The position numbers and the translations under genes are program-made. Positions 10,579 through 24,190 of a stretch of 64,000 bases of DNA are shown piece after piece. Source of the stretch: Prosopocoilus inquinatus (lineage: Eukaryota; Arthropoda; Insecta; Coleoptera; Lucanidae); NCBI GenBank assembly GCA_036172665.1, contig CM069880.1, positions 2,792,501 to 2,856,500 of the forward strand. The letters run 5' to 3'. Numbering within the stretch: position 1 is the stretch's first letter; every line of letters begins with the position of its first letter. The notes under the pieces were generated by a model, which saw nothing but the letters and a program-made list of their open reading frames with translations, was not told the origin of the DNA and did not search any database.

Positions 10579-13500
10579 GATACATCACAGGAACAACGCT
10601 AATACGTTTTGTTTCGTTTAAAACTATTTCCAGCTCCTGCTGCGTCCAGAAACTTTGTATCTCACATCAGACTTACTGGAGTCCATCCAAACGTCAAATA
10701 ACATGTTAGATAAGTAAGGATCGTTTAGATACATCACAGGAACAACGCTAATACGTGTTGCTTCGTTTAAAACTATTTCCAGCTTCTGCTGCGTCCGAGA
10801 ACTTTGTATCTCACATCAGAGTTACTGGAGTCCATCCAAACGTCAAATAACATGATAGATGAGTAAGGATCGATTAGATACATCACAGGAACAACGCTAA
10901 TACGTGTTGTTTCGTTTAAAACTATTTCCAGCTCCTGCTGCGTCCAAAAACTTCGTATCTCACATCAGAATTACTAGAGTCTATCGAAACGTCAAATAAC
11001 ATGATAGATGAGTAAGGATCGATTAGATACATCACAGGAACAACGCTAATGCGTGCTGTTTCGTTTAAAACTATTTCCAGCTTCTGCTGCGTCCGAAAAT
11101 TTCGTATCTCACATCAGTGTTACTGGAGTCCATCGAAACTTCAAATAACATAGTAGATAAGTAAGGATCGATTAGATACATCACAGGAACAACGCTAATA
11201 CGTGTTGTTTCTTTTAAAACTATTTCCAGCTTCTGCTGCGTCCGAGAACTTCGTATCTCACATCAGGGTTACTGGAGTCCATCCAAACGTCAAATAACAT
11301 GATAGATAAGTAAGGATCGATTAGATACATCACAGGAACAACGCTAATGCGTGTTGTTTCGTTTAAAACTATTTCCAGCTTCTGCTGCGTCCGAAAATTT
11401 CGTATCTCACATTAGAGTTACTGGAGTCCATCGAAACGTCAAATAACATAGTAGCTAAGTAAGGATCGATTAGATACATCACAGGAACAACGCTAATACG
11501 TGTTGTTTCGTTCAAAACTATTTCCAGCTTCTGCTGCGTCCGTAAACTTTGTATCTCACATCAGAGTTACTGGAGTCCATCCAAACGTCAAATAACATGA
11601 TAGATAAGTAAGGATCGATTAGATACAGCACAGGAACAACTCTAATACGTGTTGTTTCGCTTAAAACTATTTCCAGATCCTGCTGCGTCCCAAAATTTTG
11701 TATCTCACATCAGACTTACTGGAGTCCATCCAAACGTCAAATAACATGTTAGATAAGTAAGGATCGTTTAGATACATCACAGGAACAACGCTAATGCGTG
11801 TTGTTTCATTTACAACTGTTTCCAGCTTCTGCTGCGTCCGAGAACTTCGTATCTCACATCAGGGTTACTGGAGTCCATCCAAACGTCAAATAACATGATA
11901 GATAAGTAAGGATCGATTAGATACAGCACAGGAACAACGCTAATGCGTGTTGTTTCGTTCAAAACTAATTCCAGCTTCTGCTGTGTCCGAGAACTTTGTA
12001 TCTCACATCAGAGTTACTGGAGTCCGTCCAAACGTAAAATAACATGATAGATGAGTAAGGATCGATTAGATACATCACAGGAACAACGCTAATATGTGTT
12101 GTTTCGTTTAAAACTATTTCCAGCTGCTGCTGCGTCCGAAAATTTCGTATCTCACATTAGAGTTACTGGAGTCCATCGAACCGTCAAATAACATAGTAGC
12201 TAAGTAAGGATCGATTAGATACATCACAGGAACAACGCTAATACGTTTTGTTTCGTTTAAAACTATTTCCAGCTCCTGCTGCGTCCAAAAACTTTGTATC
12301 TCACATCAGACTTACTGGAGTCCATCCAAACGTCAAATAACATGTTAGATAAGTAAGGATCGTTTAGATACATCACAGGAACAACGCTAATACGTGTTGC
12401 TTCGTTCAAAACTATTTCCAGCTTCTGCTGCGTCCGAGAACTTTGTATCTCACATCAGAGTTACTGGAGTCCATCCAAACGTCAAATAACATGATAGATG
12501 AGTAAAGATCGATTAGATACATCACAGGAACAACGCTAATACGTGTTGTTTCGTTTAAAACTATTTCCAGCTCCTGCTGCGTCCAAAAACTTCGTATCTC
12601 ACATCAGAATTACTAGAGTCCATCGAAACGTCAAATAACATGATAGATGAGTAAGGATCGATTAGATACATCACAGGAACAACGCTAATGCGTGTTGTTT
12701 CGTTTAAAACTATTTCCAGCTTCTGCTGCGTCCGAAAATTTCGTATCTCACAACACATGGACTCCAGTAACTCACTGGAGTCCATCGATACTTCAAATAA
12801 CATAGTAGATAAGTAAGGATCGATTAGATACATCACAGGAACAACGCTAATACGTGTTGTTTTGTTTAAAACTATTTCCAGCTTCTGCTGCGTCCGAGAA
12901 ATTCGTATCTCACATCAGGGTTACTGGAGTCCATCCAAACGTCAAATAACATGATAGATAAGTTAGGATCGATTAGATACATCACAGGGACAACGCTAAT
13001 ACGTGTTGTTTCGTTCAAAACTATTTCCAGCTTCTGCTGCGTCCGAGAACTTTGTATCTCACATCAGAGTTACTGGAGTCCGTCCAAACGTCAAATAACA
13101 TGATAGATGAGTAAGGATCGATTAGATACATCACAGGAACAACGCTAATATGTGTTGTTTCGTTTAAAACTATTTAAAGCTGCTGCTGCGTCCGAAAATT
13201 TCGTATCTCACATTAGAGTTACTGGAGTCCATCGAAACGTCAAATAACATAGTAGCTAGTAAGGATCGATTAGATACATCACAGGAACAACGCTAATACG
13301 TGTTGTTTCGTTCAAAACTATTTCCAGCTTCTGCTGCGTCCGTAAACTTTGTATCTCACATCAGAGTTACTGGAGTCCATCCAAACGTCAAATAACTTGA
13401 TAGATGAGTAAGGATCGATTAGATACATCACAGGAACAACGCTAATACGTGTTGTTTCGTTTAAAACTATTTCTAGCTTCAGCTGCGTCCGAGAACTTCG

Positions 13501-15060
13501 TATCTCACATCAAAGTTACTGGAGTCCATCGAAAAGCCAAGTAACATGATAGATGAGTAAGGATCGATTAGATACATCACAGGAACAACGCTAATGCGTG
13601 TTGTTTCGTTTAAAACTATTTCCAGCTTCTGCTGCGTCCGAAAATTTCGTATCTCACATCCAAGTTACTGGAGTCCATCGAAACGCCACATAACATGATA
13701 GATGAGTAAGGATCGATTAGATACATCACAGGAACAACGCTAATGCGTGTTGTTTCGTTTAAAACTATTTCCAGCTTCTGCTGCGTCCGAGAACTTCGTA
13801 TCTCACATCAGGGTTACTGGAGTCCATCCAAACGTCAAATAACATGATAGATAAGTAAGGATCGATTAGATACATCACAGGAACAACGCTAATGCGTGTT
13901 GTTTCGTTTAGAACTATTTCTAGCTTCTGCTGCGTCCGAGAACTTCGTATCTCACATCAGGGTTACTGGAGTCCATCCAAACGTCAAATAACATGATAGA
14001 TAAGTAAGGATCGATTAGATACAGCACAGGAACAACGCTAATGCGTGTTGTTTCGTTTAAAACTATTTCCAGCTTCCGCTGCGTCCGAAAATTTCGTATC
14101 TCACATCAGGGTTACTGGAGTCCATCCAAACGTCAAATAACATGATAGATAAGTAAGGATCGATTAGATACATCACAGGAACAACGCTAATGGGTGTTGT
14201 TTCGTTTAAAACTATTTCTAGCTTCTGCTGCGTCCGAGAACTTCGTATCTCACATCAAAGTTACTGGAGTCCATCGAAACGCCAAATAACATGATAGATG
14301 AGTAAGGATCGATTAGATACATCACAGGAACAACGCTAATTCGTGTTGTTTCGTTTAAAACTATTTCCAGCAGCTGCTGCGTCCGAAAATTTCGTATCTC
14401 ACATGAGAGTTACTGGAGTCCATCGAAACGTCAAATAACATAGTAGCTAAGTAAGGATCGATTAGATACATCACAGGAACAACGCTAATACGTGTTGTTT
14501 CGTTCAAAACTATTTCCAGGTTCTGCTGCGTCCGAGAACTTTGTTTCTCACATCAGATTTACTGGAGTCCATCCAAACGTAAAATAACATGATAGATGAG
14601 TAAGGATCGATTACATACATCACAGGAACAACGCTACTACGTGTTGTTTCGTTTAAAACTATTACCAGTTTCTGCTGCGTCCGAAAAAGTCGTATCTCAC
14701 ATCAGAGTTTCTGGAGTCCATCCAAACGTCAAATAACATGATAGACGAGTAAGGATCGATTAGATACATCACAGGAACAACGCTAATACGTGTTGTTTCG
14801 TTTAAAACTATTTCTAGCTTCAGCTGCGTCCGAGAACTTCGTATCTCACATCAAAGTTACTGGAGTCCATCGAAACGCCAAATAACATGATAGACGAGTA
14901 AGGATCGATTAGATACATCACAGGAACAACGCTAATACGTGTTGTTTCGTTTAAAACTATTTCCAGCTTCTGCTGCGTCCGAGAACTTCGTATCTCACAT
15001 CAGGGTTACTGGAGTCCATCCAAACGTCAAATAACATGATAGATAAGTAAGGATCGATTA
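10579..15060. repeat. 31-mer HOR, copy A (30 monomers, one missing)
   Basis: Copy A aligns to copy B at an offset of 4,482 bp up to about 11,390 and 4,631 bp afterwards, so it lacks exactly one monomer relative to copy B (the one near 15,830-15,978). Private markers shared by all copies are AATACGTTTTG, GAGTCTATCGAAACG, GTGCTGTTTCG, TTTACAACTG, the small inverted repeat at 12,757 and the 1-bp loss AGTAGCTAGTAAGG (near 13,252). Upstream of 10,579 the match with the next copy stops. Confidence 0.9.
12757..12785. repeat. 29-bp inverted repeat in copy A made of reversed satellite sequence
   Basis: ATGGACTCCAGT and ACTGGAGTCCAT are perfect 12-bp arms around the spacer AACTC. The inserted part is the reverse complement of GAGTTACTGGAGTCCAT, a conserved part of the monomer itself, so this is a local templated inversion that adds 13 bp net. 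Together with the 1-bp loss downstream it explains why the HOR is 31 x 149 + 12 = 4,631 bp. It also removes stops on the minus strand and creates a spurious 91-codon frame. Confidence 0.93.
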
Positions 15061-18000
15061 GATACATCACAGGAACAACGCTAATACGTTTTGTTTCGTT
15101 TAAAACTATTTCCAGCTCCTGCTGCGTCCAGAAACTTTGTATCTCACATCAGACTTACTGGAGTCCATCCAAACGTCAAATAACATGTTAGATAAGTAAG
15201 GATCGTTTAGATACATCACAGGAACAACGCTAATACGTGTTGCTTCGTTTAAAACTATTTCCAGCTTCTGCTGCGTCCGAGAACTTTGTATCTCACATCA
15301 GAGTTACTGGAGTCCATCCAAACGTCAAATAACATGATAGATGAGTAAGGATCGATTAGATACATCACAGGAACAACGCTAATACGTGTTGTTTCGTTTA
15401 AAACTATTTCCAGCTCCTGCTGCGTCCAAAAACTTCGTATCTCACATCAGAATTACTAGAGTCTATCGAAACGTCAAATAACATGATAGATGAGTAAGGA
15501 TCGATTAGATACATCACAGGAACAACGCTAATGCGTGCTGTTTCGTTTAAAACTATTTCCAGCTTCTGCTGCGTCCGAAAATTTCGTATCTCACATCAGT
15601 GTTACTGGAGTCCATCGAAACTTCAAATAACATAGTAGATAAGTAAGGATCGATTAGATACATCACAGGAACAACGCTAATACGTGTTGTTTCTTTTAAA
15701 ACTATTTCCAGCTTCTGCTGCGTCCGAGAACTTCGTATCTCACATCAGGGTTACTGGAGTCCATCCAAACGTCAAATAACATGATAGATAAGTAAGGATC
15801 GATTAGATATATCACAGGAACAACGCTAATACGTGTTGTTTCGTTCAAAACTATTTCCAGCTTCTGCTGCGTCCGAGAACTTTGTATCTCACATCAGAGT
15901 TACTGGAGTCCGTCCAAACGTCAAATAACATGATAGATGAGTAAGGATCGATTAGATACATCACAGGAACAACGCTAATATGTGTTGTTTCGTTTAAAAC
16001 TATTTCCAGCTGCTGCTGCGTCCGAAAATTTCGTATCTCACATTAGAGTTACTGGAGTCCATCGAAACGTCAAATAACATAGTAGCTAAGTAAGGATCGA
16101 TTAGATACATCACAGGAACAACGCTAATACGTGTTGTTTCGTTCAAAACTATTTCCAGCTTCTGCTGCGTCCGTAAACTTTGTATCTCACATCAGAGTTA
16201 CTGGAGTCCATCCAAACGTCAAATAACATGATAGATAAGTAAGGATCGATTAGATACAGCACAGGAACAACTCTAATACGTGTTGTTTCGCTTAAAACTA
16301 TTTCCAGATCCTGCTGCGTCCCAAAATTTTGTATCTCACATCAGACTTACTGGAGTCCATCCAAACGTCAAATAACATGTTAGATAAGTAAGGATCGTTT
16401 AGATACATCACAGGAACAACGCTAATGCGTGTTGTTTCATTTACAACTGTTTCCAGCTTCTGCTGCGTCCGAGAACTTCGTATCTCACATCAGGGTTACT
16501 GGAGTCCATCCAAACGTCAAATAACATGATAGATAAGTAAGGATCGATTAGATACAGCACAGGAACAACGCTAATGCGTGTTGTTTCGTTCAAAACTAAT
16601 TCCAGCTTCTGCTGTGTCCGAGAACTTTGTATCTCACATCAGAGTTACTGGAGTCCGTCCAAACGTCAAATAACATGATAGATGAGTAAGGATCGATTAG
16701 ATACATCACAGGAACAACGCTAATATGTGTTGTTTCGTTTAAAACTATTTCCAGCTGCTGCTGCGTCCGAAAATTTCGTATCTCACATTAGAGTTACTGG
16801 AGTCCATCGAACCGTCAAATAACATAGTAGCTAAGTAAGGATCGATTAGATACATCACAGGAACAACGCTAATACGTTTTGTTTCGTTTAAAACTATTTC
16901 CAGCTCCTGCTGCGTCCAAAAACTTTGTATCTCACATCAGACTTACTGGAGTCCATCCAAACGTCAAATAACATGTTAGATAAGTAAGGATCGTTTAGAT
17001 ACATCACAGGAACAACGCTAATACGTGTTGCTTCGTTCAAAACTATTTCCAGCTTCTGCTGCGTCCGAGAACTTTGTATCTCACATCAGAGTTACTGGAG
17101 TCCATCCAAACGTCAAATAACATGATAGATGAGTAAAGATCGATTAGATACATCACAGGAACAACGCTAATACGTGTTGTTTCGTTTAAAACTATTTCCA
17201 GCTCCTGCTGCGTCCAAAAACTTCGTATCTCACATCAGAATTACTAGAGTCCATCGAAACGTCAAATAACATGATAGATGAGTAAGGATCGATTAGATAC
17301 ATCACAGGAACAACGCTAATGCGTGTTGTTTCGTTTAAAACTATTTCCAGCTTCTGCTGCGTCCGAAAATTTCGTATCTCACAACACATGGACTCCAGTA
17401 ACTCACTGGAGTCCATCGATACTTCAAATAACATAGTAGATAAGTAAGGATCGATTAGATACATCACAGGAACAACGCTAATACGTGTTGTTTTGTTTAA
17501 AACTATTTCCAGCTTCTGCTGCGTCCGAGAACTTCGTATCTCACATCAGGGTTACTGGAGTCCATCCAAACGTCAAATAACATGATAGATAAGTTAGGAT
17601 CGATTAGATACATCACAGGGACAACGCTAATACGTGTTGTTTCGTTCAAAACTATTTCCAGCTTCTGCTGCGTCCGAGAACTTTGTATCTCACATCAGAG
17701 TTACTGGAGTCCGTCCAAACGTCAAATAACATGATAGATGAGTAAGGATCGATTAGATACATCACAGGAACAACGCTAATATGTGTTGTTTCGTTTAAAA
17801 CTATTTAAAGCTGCTGCTGCGTCCGAAAATTTCGTATCTCACATTAGAGTTACTGGAGTCCATCGAAACGTCAAATAACATAGTAGCTAGTAAGGATCGA
17901 TTAGATACATCACAGGAACAACGCTAATACGTGTTGTTTCGTTCAAAACTATTTCCAGCTTCTGCTGCGTCCGTAAACTTTGTATCTCACATCAGAGTTA

Positions 18001-19691
18001 CTGGAGTCCATCCAAACGTCAAATAACTTGATAGATGAGTAAGGATCGATTAGATACATCACAGGAACAACGCTAATACGTGTTGTTTCGTTTAAAACTA
18101 TTTCTAGCTTCAGCTGCGTCCGAGAACTTCGTATCTCACATCAAAGTTACTGGAGTCCATCGAAAAGCCAAGTAACATGATAGATGAGTAAGGATCGATT
18201 AGATACATCACAGGAACAACGCTAATGCGTGTTGTTTCGTTTAAAACTATTTCCAGCTTCTGCTGCGTCCGAAAATTTCGTATCTCACATCCAAGTTACT
18301 GGAGTCCATCGAAACGCCACATAACATGATAGATGAGTAAGGATCGATTAGATACATCACAGGAACAACGCTAATGCGTGTTGTTTCGTTTAAAACTATT
18401 TCCAGCTTCTGCTGCGTCCGAGAACTTCGTATCTCACATCAGGGTTACTGGAGTCCATCCAAACGTCAAATAACATGATAGATAAGTAAGGATCGATTAG
18501 ATACATCACAGGAACAACGCTAATGCGTGTTGTTTCGTTTAGAACTATTTCTAGCTTCTGCTGCGTCCGAGAACTTCGTATCTCACATCAGGGTTACTGG
18601 AGTCCATCCAAACGTCAAATAACATGATAGATAAGTAAGGATCGATTAGATACAGCACAGGAACAACGCTAATGCGTGTTGTTTCGTTTAAAACTATTTC
18701 CAGCTTCCGCTGCGTCCGAAAATTTCGTATCTCACATCAGGGTTACTGGAGTCCATCCAAACGTCAAATAACATGATAGATAAGTAAGGATCGATTAGAT
18801 ACATCACAGGAACAACGCTAATGCGTGTTGTTTCGTTTAAAACTATTTCTAGCTTCTGCTGCGTCCGAGAACTTCGTATCTCACATCAAAGTTACTGGAG
18901 TCCATCGAAACGCCAAATAACATGATAGATGAGTAAGGATCGATTAGATACATCACAGGAACAACGCTAATTCGTGTTGTTTCGTTTAAAACTATTTCCA
19001 GCAGCTGCTGCGTCCGAAAATTTCGTATCTCACATGAGAGTTACTGGAGTCCATCGAAACGTCAAATAACATAGTAGCTAAGTAAGGATCGATTAGATAC
19101 ATCACAGGAACAACGCTAATACGTGTTGTTTCGTTCAAAACTATTTCCAGGTTCTGCTGCGTCCGAGAACTTTGTTTCTCACATCAGATTTACTGGAGTC
19201 CATCCAAACGTAAAATAACATGATAGATGAGTAAGGATCGATTACATACATCACAGGAACAACGCTACTACGTGTTGTTTCGTTTAAAACTATTACCAGT
19301 TTCTGCTGCGTCCGAAAAAGTCGTATCTCACATCAGAGTTTCTGGAGTCCATCCAAACGTCAAATAACATGATAGACGAGTAAGGATCGATTAGATACAT
19401 CACAGGAACAACGCTAATACGTGTTGTTTCGTTTAAAACTATTTCTAGCTTCAGCTGCGTCCCAGAACTTCGTATCTCACATCAAAGTTACTGGAGTCCA
19501 TCGAAACGCCAAACAACATGATAGACGAGTAAGGATCGATTAGATACATCACAGGAACAACGCTAATACGTGTTGTTTCGTTTAAAACTATTTCCAGCTT
19601 CTGCTGCGTCCGAGAACTTCGTATCTCACATCAGGGTTACTGGAGTCCATCCAAACGTCAAATAACATGATAGATAAGTAAGGATCGATTA
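15061..19691. repeat. 31-mer HOR, copy B (complete, 4,631 bp)
   Basis: This is the complete unit of 31 monomers. Single-base differences I noticed between copies include 12,901 A versus 17,532 C, 14,193 G versus 18,824 C, 17,479 T versus 22,110 A, and 19,463 C versus 24,094 G. With so few differences over more than 4 kb per copy, identity is well above 99%, while neighbouring monomers inside the unit differ at many sites. Confidence 0.93.
17388..17416. repeat. 29-bp inverted repeat, copy B
   Basis: Identical to the structure at 12,757-12,785 and exactly 4,631 bp away. It carries the same 12-bp arms and AACTC spacer. Confidence 0.93.
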
Positions 19692-22600
19692 GATACATCA
19701 CAGGAACAACGCTAATACGTTTTGTTTCGTTTAAAACTATTTCCAGCTCCTGCTGCGTCCAGAAACTTTGTATCTCACATCAGACTTACTGGAGTCCATC
19801 CAAACGTCAAATAACATGTTAGATAAGTAAGGATCGTTTAGATACATCACAGGAACAACGCTAATACGTGTTGCTTCGTTTAAAACTATTTCCAGCTTCT
19901 GCTGCGTCCGAGAACTTTGTATCTCACATCAGAGTTACTGGAGTCCATCCAAACGTCAAATAACATGATAGATGAGTAAGGATCGATTAGATACATCACA
20001 GGAACAACGCTAATACGTGTTGTTTCGTTTAAAACTATTTCCAGCTCCTGCTGCGTCCAAAAACTTCGTATCTCACATCAGAATTACTAGAGTCTATCGA
20101 AACGTCAAATAACATGATAGATGAGTAAGGATCGATTAGATACATCACAGGAACAACGCTAATGCGTGCTGTTTCGTTTAAAACTATTTCCAGCTTCTGC
20201 TGCGTCCGAAAATTTCGTATCTCACATCAGTGTTACTGGAGTCCATCGAAACTTCAAATAACATAGTAGATAAGTAAGGATCGATTAGATACATCACAGG
20301 AACAACGCTAATACGTGTTGTTTCTTTTAAAACTATTTCCAGCTTCTGCTGCGTCCGAGAACTTCGTATCTCACATCAGGGTTACTGGAGTCCATCCAAA
20401 CGTCAAATAACATGATAGATAAGTAAGGATCGATTAGATATATCACAGGAACAACGCTAATACGTGTTGTTTCGTTCAAAACTATTTCCAGCTTCTGCTG
20501 CGTCCGAGAACTTTGTATCTCACATCAGAGTTACTGGAGTCCGTCCAAACGTCAAATAACATGATAGATGAGTAAGGATCGATTAGATACATCACAGGAA
20601 CAACGCTAATATGTGTTGTTTCGTTTAAAACTATTTCCAGCTGCTGCTGCGTCCGAAAATTTCGTATCTCACATTAGAGTTACTGGAGTCCATCGAAACG
20701 TCAAATAACATAGTAGCTAAGTAAGGATCGATTAGATACATCACAGGAACAACGCTAATACGTGTTGTTTCGTTCAAAACTATTTCCAGCTTCTGCTGCG
20801 TCCGTAAACTTTGTATCTCACATCAGAGTTACTGGAGTCCATCCAAACGTCAAATAACATGATAGATAAGTAAGGATCGATTAGATACAGCACAGGAACA
20901 ACTCTAATACGTGTTGTTTCGCTTAAAACTATTTCCAGATCCTGCTGCGTCCCAAAATTTTGTATCTCACATCAGACTTACTGGAGTCCATCCAAACGTC
21001 AAATAACATGTTAGATAAGTAAGGATCGTTTAGATACATCACAGGAACAACGCTAATGCGTGTTGTTTCATTTACAACTGTTTCCAGCTTCTGCTGCGTC
21101 CGAGAACTTCGTATCTCACATCAGGGTTACTGGAGTCCATCCAAACGTCAAATAACATGATAGATAAGTAAGGATCGATTAGATACAGCACAGGAACAAC
21201 GCTAATGCGTGTTGTTTCGTTCAAAACTAATTCCAGCTTCTGCTGTGTCCGAGAACTTTGTATCTCACATCAGAGTTACTGGAGTCCGTCCAAACGTCAA
21301 ATAACATGATAGATGAGTAAGGATCGATTAGATACATCACAGGAACAACGCTAATATGTGTTGTTTCGTTTAAAACTATTTCCAGCTGCTGCTGCGTCCG
21401 AAAATTTCGTATCTCACATTAGAGTTACTGGAGTCCATCGAACCGTCAAATAACATAGTAGCTAAGTAAGGATCGATTAGATACATCACAGGAACAACGC
21501 TAATACGTTTTGTTTCGTTTAAAACTATTTCCAGCTCCTGCTGCGTCCAAAAACTTTGTATCTCACATCAGACTTACTGGAGTCCATCCAAACGTCAAAT
21601 AACATGTTAGATAAGTAAGGATCGTTTAGATACATCACAGGAACAACGCTAATACGTGTTGCTTCGTTCAAAACTATTTCCAGCTTCTGCTGCGTCCGAG
21701 AACTTTGTATCTCACATCAGAGTTACTGGAGTCCATCCAAACGTCAAATAACATGATAGATGAGTAAAGATCGATTAGATACATCACAGGAACAACGCTA
21801 ATACGTGTTGTTTCGTTTAAAACTATTTCCAGCTCCTGCTGCGTCCAAAAACTTCGTATCTCACATCAGAATTACTAGAGTCCATCGAAACGTCAAATAA
21901 CATGATAGATGAGTAAGGATCGATTAGATACATCACAGGAACAACGCTAATGCGTGTTGTTTCGTTTAAAACTATTTCCAGCTTCTGCTGCGTCCGAAAA
22001 TTTCGTATCTCACAACACATGGACTCCAGTAACTCACTGGAGTCCATCGATACTTCAAATAACATAGTAGATAAGTAAGGATCGATTAGATACATCACAG
22101 GAACAACGCAAATACGTGTTGTTTTGTTTAAAACTATTTCCAGCTTCTGCTGCGTCCGAGAACTTCGTATCTCACATCAGGGTTACTGGAGTCCATCCAA
22201 ACGTCAAATAACATGATAGATAAGTTAGGATCGATTAGATACATCACAGGGACAACGCTAATACGTGTTGTTTCGTTCAAAACTATTTCCAGCTTCTGCT
22301 GCGTCCGAGAACTTTGTATCTCACATCAGAGTTACTGGAGTCCGTCCAAACGTCAAATAACATGATAGATGAGTAAGGATCGATTAGATACATCACAGGA
22401 ACAACGCTAATATGTGTTGTTTCGTTTAAAACTATTTAAAGCTGCTGCTGCGTCCGAAAATTTCGTATCTCACATTAGAGTTACTGGAGTCCATCGAAAC
22501 GTCAAATAACATAGTAGCTAGTAAGGATCGATTAGATACATCACAGGAACAACGCTAATACGTGTTGTTTCGTTCAAAACTATTTCCAGCTTCTGCTGCG

Positions 22601-24190
22601 TCCGTAAACTTTGTATCTCACATCAGAGTTACTGGAGTCCATCCAAACGTCAAATAACTTGATAGATGAGTAAGGATCGATTAGATACATCACAGGAACA
22701 ACGCTAATACGTGTTGTTTCGTTTAAAACTATTTCTAGCTTCAGCTGCGTCCGAGAACTTCGTATCTCACATCAAAGTTACTGGAGTCCATCGAAAAGCC
22801 AAGTAACATGATAGATGAGTAAGGATCGATTAGATACATCACAGGAACAACGCTAATGCGTGTTGTTTCGTTTAAAACTATTTCCAGCTTCTGCTGCGTC
22901 CGAAAATTTCGTATCTCACATCCAAGTTACTGGAGTCCATCGAAACGCCACATAACATGATAGATGAGTAAGGATCGATTAGATACATCACAGGAACAAC
23001 GCTAATGCGTGTTGTTTCGTTTAAAACTATTTCCAGCTTCTGCTGCGTCCGAGAACTTCGTATCTCACATCAGGGTTACTGGAGTCCATCCAAACGTCAA
23101 ATAACATGATAGATAAGTAAGGATCGATTAGATACATCACAGGAACAACGCTAATGCGTGTTGTTTCGTTTAGAACTATTTCTAGCTTCTGCTGCGTCCG
23201 AGAACTTCGTATCTCACATCAGGGTTACTGGAGTCCATCCAAACGTCAAATAACATGATAGATAAGTAAGGATCGATTAGATACAGCACAGGAACAACGC
23301 TAATGCGTGTTGTTTCGTTTAAAACTATTTCCAGCTTCCGCTGCGTCCGAAAATTTCGTATCTCACATCAGGGTTACTGGAGTCCATCCAAACGTCAAAT
23401 AACATGATAGATAAGTAAGGATCGATTAGATACATCACAGGAACAACGCTAATGCGTGTTGTTTCGTTTAAAACTATTTCTAGCTTCTGCTGCGTCCGAG
23501 AACTTCGTATCTCACATCAAAGTTACTGGAGTCCATCGAAACGCCAAATAACATGATAGATGAGTAAGGATCGATTAGATACATCACAGGAACAACGCTA
23601 ATTCGTGTTGTTTCGTTTAAAACTATTTCCAGCAGCTGCTGCGTCCGAAAATTTCGTATCTCACATGAGAGTTACTGGAGTCCATCGAAACGTCAAATAA
23701 CATAGTAGCTAAGTAAGGATCGATTAGATACATCACAGGAACAACGCTAATACGTGTTGTTTCGTTCAAAACTATTTCCAGGTTCTGCTGCGTCCGAGAA
23801 CTTTGTTTCTCACATCAGATTTACTGGAGTCCATCCAAACGTAAAATAACATGATAGATGAGTAAGGATCGATTACATACATCACAGGAACAACGCTACT
23901 ACGTGTTGTTTCGTTTAAAACTATTTCCAGTTTCTGCTGCGTCCGAAAAAGTCGTATCTCACATCAGAGTTTCTGGAGTCCATCCAAACGTCAAATAACA
24001 TGATAGACGAGTAAGGATCGATTAGATACATCACAGGAACAACGCTAATACGTGTTGTTTCGTTTAAAACTATTTCTAGCTTCAGCTGCGTCCGAGAACT
24101 TCGTATCTCACATCAAAGTTACTGGAGTCCATCGAAACGCCAAATAACATGATAGATGAGTAAGGATCGATTAGATACATCACAGGAACA
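19692..24190. repeat. 31-mer HOR, copy C (truncated at its right end)
   Basis: Copy C continues at offset 4,631 from copy B until about 24,190, where copy C reads AACGCTGATTAGTG and changes to a CAGGTTCTG / TTTGTTTCTC monomer while copy B continues with CAGCTTCTG. At 23,926 it has T where A (14,664) and B (19,295) share A, so A and B share a change that C lacks, or C reverted by conversion. Confidence 0.9.
22019..22047. repeat. 29-bp inverted repeat, copy C
   Basis: Identical to the structures at 12,757 and 17,388, again 4,631 bp on. Confidence 0.93.

Noticed and set aside
12561..12836. 91-codon minus-strand open frame, repeated at 17,192 and 21,823
   Set aside because: It is satellite sequence read backwards across the 13-bp snap-back insertion, repeated only because the whole 4,631-bp unit is repeated. 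Its protein contains the same satellite-encoded phrase twice (MYLIDPY), and there is no promoter, ribosome-site or codon-use evidence.
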